Of a stretch of DNA of 64,000 nucleotides, positions 40,945-48,701 are shown in pieces. The DNA lies in NCBI GenBank assembly GCA_013816485.1, contig JACDEI010000027.1:1-64000 (forward strand). Direction: 5' to 3'. Under the pieces are notes generated by a model. The model saw nothing but the letters and a program-made list of their open reading frames with translations, did not search any database and was not told where the DNA came from. A program made the translations under genes and the position numbers. Each line of letters opens with the position of its first letter. The first letter of the stretch is position 1. Source of the DNA: Planctomycetota bacterium (GTDB lineage Bacteria > Planctomycetota > UBA11346).

Positions 40945-41946
40945 TCAATCCATCCGGACAACACGTTTCCCGAGCAGGAACAGCGGCAGCAGGCAGAGGA
41001 TGGCCACGCCACCGAGTGGATGTGCGGTGGTCGCGACCAACGCATCCAGGAAGATGATCCCGCCCAACGCCGCGCCAACCACCGGACCAACCTGTTCACT
41101 GCGGCCAGAACGCAGCGCTGCCAACCAGGGCCACCAGATACGCCATACCAGCAGACCGAACAACACGGTTCCCATGACCGCCGACAAGCCGACTCCGACG
41201 ACATACAAGGTGCTGTCCCCGTGCGAAAGATGGGTGATCCAGCGCGCCGTCGCGAGCAGCCAACCACCAGCGGCCACTGCTCCGAACATGCAGGCACCAC
41301 CGATCAGCAATTCGATGCGTCGTCCCGGGCGGCTCTCCAGTTCGCTCACCAAGGTGACGCCGAAAATGTACACCCCGAGAATGACGGGATAGGCGATCAG
41401 CGTCGTATGCCGCGGGCCGTCGCCACCAACCACAGCCCAGCCGAGGTAGTCTGATCCCAGCAGGGAGAGCGCGAAGATCGCGTGCGAGAAACGCACCGCC
41501 GCCATGGTCAGGCTGCCGATCCACGGGATATCCTTGGTCACCAGATCGTAGAGCATGATCAGGCTGAGCACCACGCCGGCGGCGTGGAAGACATGGACAT
41601 CGACCATCGCCGCACTGACCAGCGCCCCGACCGCCAACAACACGCCAACTAGGTAGGCCGTTCCCAGGTTGATGCGACCTGACGGCAGCGGACGACGCGG
41701 ATGTAGCACGCGGTCACGTCCAACGTCGGCCAGGTCGTTCCACAACATCCCGGCCATGTAGAGCAGGGAGCTCGCGGTGACCATCCACAGGATGTGGGCG
41801 ACGCCCTCCTTGTGCAGGCGGTCGAACAACCACTTGGGGTTCAGGCCTTCGTTGGCGTAGACCGCCATCACCACCACCGCGGTGATGTTGGTGTAGATCG
41901 TGACCAGCCCGGTCGCGCGCACCAACTTCAGCCAGTCGAGGAGCAT
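40945..41946 (-). CDS. UbiA-family prenyltransferase
   Basis: MLLDWLKLVRATGLVTIYTN; MLWNDLADVGRDRVLHPRRPLPSGRI (NDxxDxxxD); multi-TM. Confidence 0.9.
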   Translation of the reverse strand: MLLDWLKLVRATGLVTIYTNITAVVVMAVYANEGLNPKWLFDRLHKEGVAHILWMVTASSLLYMAGMLWNDLADVGRDRVLHPRRPLPSGRINLGTAYLVGVLLAVGALVSAAMVDVHVFHAAGVVLSLIMLYDLVTKDIPWIGSLTMAAVRFSHAIFALSLLGSDYLGWAVVGGDGPRHTTLIAYPVILGVYIFGVTLVSELESRPGRRIELLIGGACMFGAVAAGGWLLATARWITHLSHGDSTLYVVGVGLSAVMGTVLFGLLVWRIWWPWLAALRSGRSEQVGPVVGAALGGIIFLDALVATTAHPLGGVAILCLLPLFLLGKRVVRMD

Positions 41947-42007
41947 GGTCGCCCTATTTAGCCCGACCGGGGAGCGAACCAAGGGGGATGTGCGACATGT
42001 GCTGTCT

Positions 42008-42048
42008 GACGTCCGGTGTCTGGTGTCGGACACCGGACACCGGAGACC
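42008..42048. repeat. GGTGTC-word palindrome (7-bp period)
   Basis: GACGTCCGGTGTCTGGTGTC / GGACACCGGACACCGGAGACC. Confidence 0.9.
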
Positions 42049-42058
42049 GGAGGTCTTA

Positions 42059-42220
42059 GCTTAGAAGCTGTCTTGAAAGGCAGGGCCGACAGGGAGGACC
42101 GGAGGAAGACAGAGCTGCGGAACCTCGGATGTTCACCGACACTTCGTTTCTCGCCTCTCTCCGGTTCTCCGGTTCTCCGGTCCTCCATGTAAATTTCGGT
42201 CTATCAAGACAGCGTCTTAG
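42059..42220. repeat. MITE-like imperfect palindrome, copy 2 (TIR CTTAGAAGCTGTCTTGA / TCAAGACAGCGTCTTAG)
   Basis: 17-bp TIR with 2 mismatches; inner GGAGGACCGGAGG opposed by CCGGTTCTCCGGTTCTCCGGTCCTCC. Confidence 0.88.
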
Positions 42221-43350
42221 TCGTCCTCGACCACCACGGGTTCTTCGCCCGGTGCCAGCACCGGCGGTCGCCGCAGGCGCAGGCAGATGGTGTCGCCCAG
42301 GACCAGTGGACGGTCCTCGTGTTGCCAATGGCGGGCATCGTTCATCAGTTCGGCACCGATGCCGGCGGCCACGCCGATGCCGCCGCCGACGGTCTGCGCC
42401 CCGACATAGAGTTCGAGCCGGTCATAGAGCCCGGCGCGCAGGTAGGCGCCGTGGATCTGCGCCCCACCTTCAACTAGGACCTCATTGAGGCCGTAACGAC
42501 CGAGCGCGGCCGCCACCGCGACGGGATCATGGGGTTTGGCCACTTCCCACAGATCGATGCCATGGCTGGCAAGTGCCGCACGGTTGCCGGCGGGGGCCTC
42601 CGGCCCGTGGATCATCAACACCGCCGCCTTGGCCCGTGTCGCCACCAGCATGGAGTTCTCGCGCAGTTCGGCGTTCCGGCTGATGACCACCCGCACCGGC
42701 GTGCGCTCACCGACCAGCGACGACAACAAACTGGGATCATCGTGATACGCGGTACCGGCCCCGACCATGATCGCATCGAACACCCGGCGGCGACGGCGGC
42801 TGAAATTCAGCGCCGCGGTGCTGGAGATCCAGGTGCTGTCGCCGGTGTGGGTGGCGATGCAGCCGTCGAGCGTCATCGCCCATTTGCCGGTCAGACGCGG
42901 ACGCCCCAGCCCGACGCGACTGAGGAAGCCGCCGTGGATCTGCGCCGCAGCGAGTGCGAGGCAACCTTCGTCGTAGGTAATGCTGGCCTCGGCCAATGGA
43001 ATCGCCGGATCGTCCTGATTGGGATCGCTGACTGCCGCCACCACACGCGCGATGCCGGCGGCGATCAGCGCAGTGGTGCACGGTGGCTGTTTGCCATGCC
43101 GGGTGCACGGCGCGAGCGTGACATAGGCGGTGGCACCGGCCGTATCGTTTCCGAGCGCTTGGCACTGACTGAGCGCGTTGACTTCCGCATGCGCCTGACC
43201 GAACACCGCGTGACGGCCTTCGCCGAGCAACCGTCCATCACGGACGATGACGCAACCGACACCTGGATTCGGCCAGGTACGGCCAAGACTAAGCGTCGCC
43301 AAGCGCAAGGCGCGACGCATCCAGCGGATGTCCTGCGAGGGATCAGTCAT
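42217..43350 (-). CDS. ribD: Bifunctional diaminohydroxyphosphoribosylaminopyrimidine deaminase / reductase
   Basis: PNPGVGCVIV, HAEVNAL, ATAYVTLAPCTRHGKQPPC; C-term reductase domain. Confidence 0.93.
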   Translation of the reverse strand: MTDPSQDIRWMRRALRLATLSLGRTWPNPGVGCVIVRDGRLLGEGRHAVFGQAHAEVNALSQCQALGNDTAGATAYVTLAPCTRHGKQPPCTTALIAAGIARVVAAVSDPNQDDPAIPLAEASITYDEGCLALAAAQIHGGFLSRVGLGRPRLTGKWAMTLDGCIATHTGDSTWISSTAALNFSRRRRRVFDAIMVGAGTAYHDDPSLLSSLVGERTPVRVVISRNAELRENSMLVATRAKAAVLMIHGPEAPAGNRAALASHGIDLWEVAKPHDPVAVAAALGRYGLNEVLVEGGAQIHGAYLRAGLYDRLELYVGAQTVGGGIGVAAGIGAELMNDARHWQHEDRPLVLGDTICLRLRRPPVLAPGEEPVVVEDD

Positions 43351-43354
43351 CGAT

Positions 43355-43472
43355 TTGGTCCGATGTCCGATGTCCGATGTCCGATGTCTGATGCAGGCGC
43401 CCGGCGATGTCCCTGCGATAACCATCGTTCACGCGGGACATCGGACATCGGACGTCGGACATCGGACCAACC
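43355..43472. repeat. TGTCCGA heptamer-word inverted element filling the ribD-nusB gap
   Basis: TTGGTCCGATGTCCGATGTCCGATGTCCGATGTCTGATG vs rc of GGGACATCGGACATCGGACGTCGGACATCGGACCAACC. Confidence 0.95.
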
Positions 43473-43994
43473 TCAGTCTTTTTTCGCCGGACTCCGCACA
43501 TCGCCGGCCCGATGCTCGCGTGCGATCTTGTCGAGCACCGCATTGACCAACTTCGGCGTCTTGGCTTCGCTGCCATACCGTTTTGACAGTTCGATGTACT
43601 CGTTGATCGCAACTTTCGCGGGCGTGTCGGCGCAGTAGAGGATCTCGTAGGCGCCCAAGCGCAGGATCGCGCGGTCAGCTACCGCCAAGCGATGGATGGT
43701 CCAGTTCTCCAGACGCTTGTCGACCGCCGCATCGATCGACAGGCGTTCCTTGGCGAACCCGGCCTGAAGCGCCTGCGCGAACGCGACACTCTCCGGCTCC
43801 ATGCCGTCCGTCGCGTCCGCCGGCAGCAGCATGCCGTCGTCGATGAACTTGTTCTGTTCGAAGCTGTAGAGCAGTTGCAGGGCCAGTTCACGTCCGCGAC
43901 TACGCAAATCGCTGCGTTTGGCCCCGGATCTGGCTCGGTCTTTGGCCGCCGTATTGTCGGACGCGCTCTGGTCGGAAATCACCTTCTCCGACAT
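43473..43994 (-). CDS. nusB: Transcription antitermination factor NusB
   Basis: SRGRELALQLLYSFEQNKF; ADRAILRLGAYEILYCADTPAKVAINEYIELSKRYGSEAKTPKLVNAVLD. Confidence 0.94.
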   Translation of the reverse strand: MSEKVISDQSASDNTAAKDRARSGAKRSDLRSRGRELALQLLYSFEQNKFIDDGMLLPADATDGMEPESVAFAQALQAGFAKERLSIDAAVDKRLENWTIHRLAVADRAILRLGAYEILYCADTPAKVAINEYIELSKRYGSEAKTPKLVNAVLDKIAREHRAGDVRSPAKKD

Positions 43995-44464
43995 CAGAGC
44001 CGTCCCAGCAGATCAACCATCTCAATCGCTGCGAGCGCCGCATCGACGCCCTTGTTACCGGCCTTGAGCCCGGCGCGCGCCTGCGCCTGCTCGGTGGTGT
44101 CGGTGGTCAGCACGCCGAACGACACCGGCACGCCGCTGGTCGCCTGCGCGGCAGCGAGGCCCTTGGCACATTCACCAGCGACGAAGTCGAAGTGCGGGGT
44201 CTCACCACGGATGACGCAGCCGAGCGCGATGATGGCGTCAGGCTTCTTCTTGCCGTTGTCGATCACCTGACGCACCACCAGCGGAAGTTCCCAGGCACCT
44301 GGGCAACGCACGACCAGGATGTCCTGGTCGCGCACGCCATTGCGGATCAGGGCATCGACCGCACCGGAGATCAGGCTCTCGACAATCGCGCCGTTGAAGC
44401 GCGCGGCGACGATGGCGAACTTCTTGCCGGTGCCGGTGAGGTGACCATCGATGGAGGTAGGCAT
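43994..44464 (-). CDS. ribH: 6,7-dimethyl-8-ribityllumazine synthase
   Basis: [60 protein letters not shown]. Confidence 0.96.
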   Translation of the reverse strand: MPTSIDGHLTGTGKKFAIVAARFNGAIVESLISGAVDALIRNGVRDQDILVVRCPGAWELPLVVRQVIDNGKKKPDAIIALGCVIRGETPHFDFVAGECAKGLAAAQATSGVPVSFGVLTTDTTEQAQARAGLKAGNKGVDAALAAIEMVDLLGRL

Positions 44465-44533
44465 GGGTTCTTCCGCAAACGGTGGGTGGCGCAGCCTATG
44501 GCTGATTCTGGCGGGGCCAGGGGCGAACGACTT

Positions 44534-44919
44534 CAGGTCCGAGGGGTCCGAGGGGTACGAAGGGTACGAAGGGTACGAAGGGTACGAAGGGTACGAAGGG
44601 TACGAAGGGTACGAAGGGTACGAAGGGTACGAAGGGTACGAGGGGTACGAGGGGTACGAATGGTCCAGGCTTCCGGACCCCTCGTACCCCTCGTACTTCT
44701 CGTACTCTTCGGACCAGGACGTCAGGCCGTCGCCGTGGTACGAAGGGTACGAAGGGTACGAGGGGTACGAGGGGTACGAGGGGTACGAATGGTCCAGGCT
44801 TCCGGACCCCTCGTACCCTTCGTACTTCTCGTACTCTTCGGACCAGGACGTCAGGCCGTCGCCGTGGTACGAAAGGTACGAAGGGTCCGAAGGGTCAAGA
44901 CTTCCGGACCCGTCGGACC
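44534..44919. repeat. Large GGGGTACGA/GGGTACGAA 9-bp tandem array with inverted arms, duplicated as 129-bp higher-order units
   Basis: 12 consecutive TACGA units (plus 2 TCCGA) then TGGTCCAGGCTTCCGGACCCCTCGTACCCC...; second copy of the TGGTCCAGGC core 129 bp downstream (44661 and 44790). Confidence 0.97.
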
Positions 44920-44926
44920 GCGCCGA

Positions 44927-46588
44927 TCAGGCGCTCGCCGTGCGATAATCCAACCGGCCCATCTGGAATGCCACGCGGTTGACCGCGTCCAGGTAGGCCA
45001 AGGCGCTGGCGTGCACGATGTCGGTCGAGAGGCCTTTGCCGCCGACCACAGTGCCTTCGCCGCTGGTATCACCGACGGCTTTCAGGCGCACGCGGATGGA
45101 GACCTCACCCTGGGCATCGCCGCCCTTGGTCACCGCGCGCAGGCGGTAGTCCTCGACCGTGCCGGTGTACCCACAGATGCGGTTGACCGCTTGGACCACC
45201 GCGTCGACCGGACCGTCGCCAGTGGCCGCATCGGTGACCAGATGTTCGCCCTTACGGATGCGCACGGTAGCTGTGGCCATCGCGCCGCTGCCGGCACCTT
45301 CGCCAGAGGCCGACGCGGTGTGCAGGTAGTCCAACACCCACGCGTCGACGATGCGACCACGCACGACCTCTTCGACCAACGCAATCAGGTCGCCGTCGTA
45401 GATTTCTTTTTTCTTATCGGCCAGGGTTTTGAAGGCGTCGAACAACTTGCCCATGTCGGCGTCGGTGACCGCCAGGCCCAAACCTTCCAGGCGCTTCGAC
45501 AACGCCGCGCGACCCGAGTGTTTGCCCAGCACCAGGTTGGTGGTCGGCACGCCGACCGAGGCCGGCGTCATGATCTCGTAACACTCGGGGTTCTTCAGCA
45601 TGCCGTGCTGATGGATGCCGCTCTCGTGGGCGAAGGCGTTGTCGCCGACCACCGCTTTATTGCGCTGCACCATCAAGCCGGTGATCGACTGAACCAGGCG
45701 GCTGGCACCGTACAGGTGTGACGACTCGATGCCGGTGACGATGTTTTTGAACATGTCCTTGCGCACGCGCATGGCCATGACCACCTCTTCCAACGAGCAG
45801 TTGCCGGCGCGTTCGCCGATGCCGTTGATGGTGCATTCCACCTGACGCGCACCAGCGCGCACGGCAGCCAGCGAGTTCGCCACCGCCAAACCCAGGTCGT
45901 TGTGGCAGTGCACGCTGATGACCGCCTGATCGATGTTCTTCACGTTCGCGCGCAGGTAGGTGATCAAATCGGCGTAGTCATTCGGATACGCGTAGCCGAC
46001 GGTGTCGGGAATGTTCACCGTGCGCGCGCCGGCTTCGATGACGGCCTGTACGACTTCGGCCAGGAACTCTGGCTCGGTGCGCGACGCGTCCTCGGGGCTG
46101 AACTCGATGTCGTCGATCAGGGTCTTGGCGTAGGCCACCGCTTCGCGCGCCTGTTTGAGGATTTCCTCCTTCACCTTGTTCAGTTTGAACTGCCGGTGGA
46201 TGGCGCTGGTGGCCAGGAAGATGTGCACACGTGCGCGACTGCCGGCGGGTTTCACCGCTTCGGCGGCGCGATCAATGTCACCCTTCAGCGCCCGGGCCAG
46301 GCCACAGATGCGTGCGCGCGTCGACTGTTCGGCGACGGCCTTCACTGCGGCGAAGTCGTCGGGCGAGGCGATGGGAAAACCGGCTTCGATGATGTCGACG
46401 CCCAGCGCTTCCAGCGTGCGGGCGACTTCCAGCTTCTCGGCCAGGTTCATCGACGCCCCAGGCGATTGCTCGCCGTCACGCAAGGTGGTGTCGAAGATCA
46501 GCACGCGTTCGGTGCCGGCGGGAGTGGTCATCTGGGAAGCGGAGCCGGCACGAGGTTCGGCAACGCGAGTGGTATCTGAAGGATTCAT
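44927..46588 (-). CDS. leuA: 2-isopropylmalate synthase
   Basis: [36 protein letters not shown]-terminal LeuA allosteric domain; start MNPSDTT. Confidence 0.96.
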   Translation of the reverse strand: MNPSDTTRVAEPRAGSASQMTTPAGTERVLIFDTTLRDGEQSPGASMNLAEKLEVARTLEALGVDIIEAGFPIASPDDFAAVKAVAEQSTRARICGLARALKGDIDRAAEAVKPAGSRARVHIFLATSAIHRQFKLNKVKEEILKQAREAVAYAKTLIDDIEFSPEDASRTEPEFLAEVVQAVIEAGARTVNIPDTVGYAYPNDYADLITYLRANVKNIDQAVISVHCHNDLGLAVANSLAAVRAGARQVECTINGIGERAGNCSLEEVVMAMRVRKDMFKNIVTGIESSHLYGASRLVQSITGLMVQRNKAVVGDNAFAHESGIHQHGMLKNPECYEIMTPASVGVPTTNLVLGKHSGRAALSKRLEGLGLAVTDADMGKLFDAFKTLADKKKEIYDGDLIALVEEVVRGRIVDAWVLDYLHTASASGEGAGSGAMATATVRIRKGEHLVTDAATGDGPVDAVVQAVNRICGYTGTVEDYRLRAVTKGGDAQGEVSIRVRLKAVGDTSGEGTVVGGKGLSTDIVHASALAYLDAVNRVAFQMGRLDYRTASA

Positions 46589-46653
46589 CGGGTAGGTCCT
46601 GCCACGGCCATCGGCCATGTGCTTGCTGAATGGTTTGATTGAGAGGGCATCTG

Positions 46654-46731
46654 GTGGGGCGGGCAACAAGCCCGTCTCCCCACTGTAGTGCTCCACAAAA
46701 GTGCTCCACAAAAGTGCTCCACAAAGTGGAG
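46654..46731 (-). promoter_or_regulatory. leuA upstream region: hairpin plus three 13-bp direct repeats (candidate leader/operator)
   Basis: GTGGGG..CGGGC/GCCCG..CCCCAC hairpin 46654-46683; (GTGCTCCACAAAA)x3 46688-46726 ending in GCTCCACAAAGTGGAGC palindrome. Confidence 0.6.
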
Positions 46732-46902
46732 CGGGGGGTTCGACTCGCCAATGTCATTCAGACAGGGCGAGGAACCCCGGCGTAAGTCGCGCAGCAAGCA
46801 GCAGGATGTTCTGCGGACGACACATGATGAGCGGGACTATGGTGGAAGGCCACCAAGGTCAATCGTTTGGACCGTCGCTGTTCGGCAGGCTCATTCGAAA
46901 GG

Positions 46903-47015
46903 ACAGGAGGCGCGGAGACGCGGAGATTGGATGAGGACCACAACAAACAGCAGGAGTGCCAGATGGTTCCCCTGCTTTTCTCCTCCTCCCACCTCCGCGT
47001 CTCTGCGTCTCCTGT
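46903..47015. repeat. GCGGAGAC octamer-word inverted element
   Basis: ACAGGAGGCGCGGAGACGCGGAGAT 46903-46927 vs rc of ACCTCCGCGTCTCTGCGTCTCCTGT 46991-47015. Confidence 0.92.
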
Positions 47016-47111
47016 GGATGTCGTTTTGTCGCCCAACCGGCTGACCGGAAACCTGGGACCACCAGCCGCCCCCTCCTTGCCCCGCACCCGCAAAGCGGTT
47101 ACACGCCAGGG

Positions 47112-48641
47112 ATGGAACTCGTCCAACTCAGTGCCGGCACCGTTGAAGGCGTCGATGGCTATCTCGTCCAGGTCGAGGTCAGCCGCAGCGAACCCAGCAC
47201 CGGCACCGGCCGCACGACGGTCGTGGGACTGCCGGACGCGGCGGTACGCGAATCGATCGATCGGGTGACGCCGGCATTGTTTTCCAGCGGACTGCGCCAT
47301 CGGCCGGCCGATCACCTGGTGATCAACCTCGCGCCCGCCGACCGGCGCAAAGAAGGTCCGGCCTTCGACCTCGCCATCGCCATCGGTCTGGCCAGCACCA
47401 TGCCCGAGAACAAACTGCCGCCACCGCCAGTCGATACGGTGTTCCTCGCCGAGTTGGCGCTCGACGGGACGCTGCGCCCCTGTCGTGGCGTGTTGGCCTG
47501 TGCCATTGCGGCGCGGGATGCCGGCCTCAAACGCATGGTGGTGGCAGCCGGCAATGCCGGTGAAGCTTCCGTCGTCGCCGGACTCACCGTCTACGCGCCC
47601 ACCACGTTGACGGATCTGGTGGGGTGGTTGCGTGAGGGACTCGCCAGCGCGCCGGTCGCGGCACCCGAAGCGGTGACGTACCTCGCGCCGGAGATCCCGG
47701 ATCTGGCCGATGTGCGCGGACAGGAATTCGCCAAACGTGCGCTGCTGATCGCGGCTGCGGGCGGGCACAATCTGTTGATGCTTGGTCCGCCGGGTTCGGG
47801 AAAAACCATGCTCGCCCGCCGGCTTCCTGGATTGCTGCCGGAACTGACCCTCGACGAAGCGCTTGATGTCACGCGCGTCCATTCGGTATCTGGGCTATTG
47901 CCGGCAGGCATCGGTCTGCTGCGCACGCGCCCCTTTCGCAGTCCGCACCATAATGTCTCCAGCGTCGGACTGATCGGTGGCGGTTCGGTGCCACGCCCGG
48001 GTGAGGTCTCTTTGGCTCATCATGGAATTTTATTTTTGGATGAGTTGCCGGAGTTCAACCGCGCCACGCTGGAAACATTGCGCCAGCCGCTCGAAGACGG
48101 CCACCTGACCATCAGCCGCGGCGGTGGACGCCTGAAGTTCCCGAGTCGCTGTATGCTGGTGGCGGCGATGAATCCGTGTCCGTGCGGGTACCTTGGTCAT
48201 CCCACGCGACGCTGCACCGACAATGCCGATGCCATCCACCGCTACCGTGGACGCATCAGCGGCCCGTTGCTCGACCGCATCGACCTGCATGTCGAAGTGC
48301 CGGCGCAGAAACCGGAATTGTTGAGCAAAGGTCCTGACGGCGAGACCACCGCCGATGCGCGCGTCCGCGTGGTCGCCGCCCGCGAACGCATGCTGCAACG
48401 CCAGGGCCGCGCCAACGCCGCCCTTGATACGCGCGGCCTGCGCAAACATCTGCACGCTGCCGCGGACGCCATCGCCCTGCTCGATCAGGCAGTGAACGAT
48501 CTCGGTTTCAGTGCCCGCGCGTATGACCGCATCCTCAAGGTCGCGCGCACCATCGCTGACCTCGACGCACGTGAAGACGTCTCGCTTGATGATGTCAGCG
48601 AAGCGATCGGATATCGCGTGCTGGATCGACCGGTCGGGTAG
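47112..48641 (+). CDS. YifB/ComM-family Mg-chelatase-like AAA ATPase
   Basis: VGLPDAAVRESIDRV, GPPGSGKTMLARRLPGLLP, FRSPHHNVSSVGLIGGG, MNPCPCGYLGHPTRRCTD. Confidence 0.95.
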   Translation: MELVQLSAGTVEGVDGYLVQVEVSRSEPSTGTGRTTVVGLPDAAVRESIDRVTPALFSSGLRHRPADHLVINLAPADRRKEGPAFDLAIAIGLASTMPENKLPPPPVDTVFLAELALDGTLRPCRGVLACAIAARDAGLKRMVVAAGNAGEASVVAGLTVYAPTTLTDLVGWLREGLASAPVAAPEAVTYLAPEIPDLADVRGQEFAKRALLIAAAGGHNLLMLGPPGSGKTMLARRLPGLLPELTLDEALDVTRVHSVSGLLPAGIGLLRTRPFRSPHHNVSSVGLIGGGSVPRPGEVSLAHHGILFLDELPEFNRATLETLRQPLEDGHLTISRGGGRLKFPSRCMLVAAMNPCPCGYLGHPTRRCTDNADAIHRYRGRISGPLLDRIDLHVEVPAQKPELLSKGPDGETTADARVRVVAARERMLQRQGRANAALDTRGLRKHLHAAADAIALLDQAVNDLGFSARAYDRILKVARTIADLDAREDVSLDDVSEAIGYRVLDRPVG

Positions 48642-48701
48642 CTACGAGCTGCGAGTCTCGAAGCTCGAAGCTCGAAGCTCGAAGCTCGTAGCTCAAAGCT
48701 A
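48639..48701. repeat. 63-bp palindromic (TCGAAGC) word element carrying both flanking stop codons
   Basis: TAGCTACGAGCTGCGAGTC(TCGAAGC)nTCGTAGCTCAAAGCTA. Confidence 0.92.

Noticed and set aside
34624-42220. Composite transposon bounded by the two MITE-like copies
   Set aside because: The 7.5 kb between them is housekeeping and regulatory (pyrC, two-component genes, ubiA) with no transposase; the two copies look like independent insertions.
44534-44919. CRISPR array
   Set aside because: Repeats are 9 bp and contiguous without unique ~30-bp spacers; no cas genes in the window.
44451-44948. ORF encoding (EGY)n / [14 protein letters not shown] protein, plus the overlapping VRRVRGVRG frame
   Set aside because: Open only because the 9-bp repeat keeps all frames free of stops; it overlaps intergenic hairpin arms, has no plausible start context, and is not a convincing protein.
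46956-47111. N-terminal extension of the comM-like ORF
   Set aside because: Reads through the GCGGAGAC word element; canonical start is MELVQLSAGTVEGVDGYLV at 47112.
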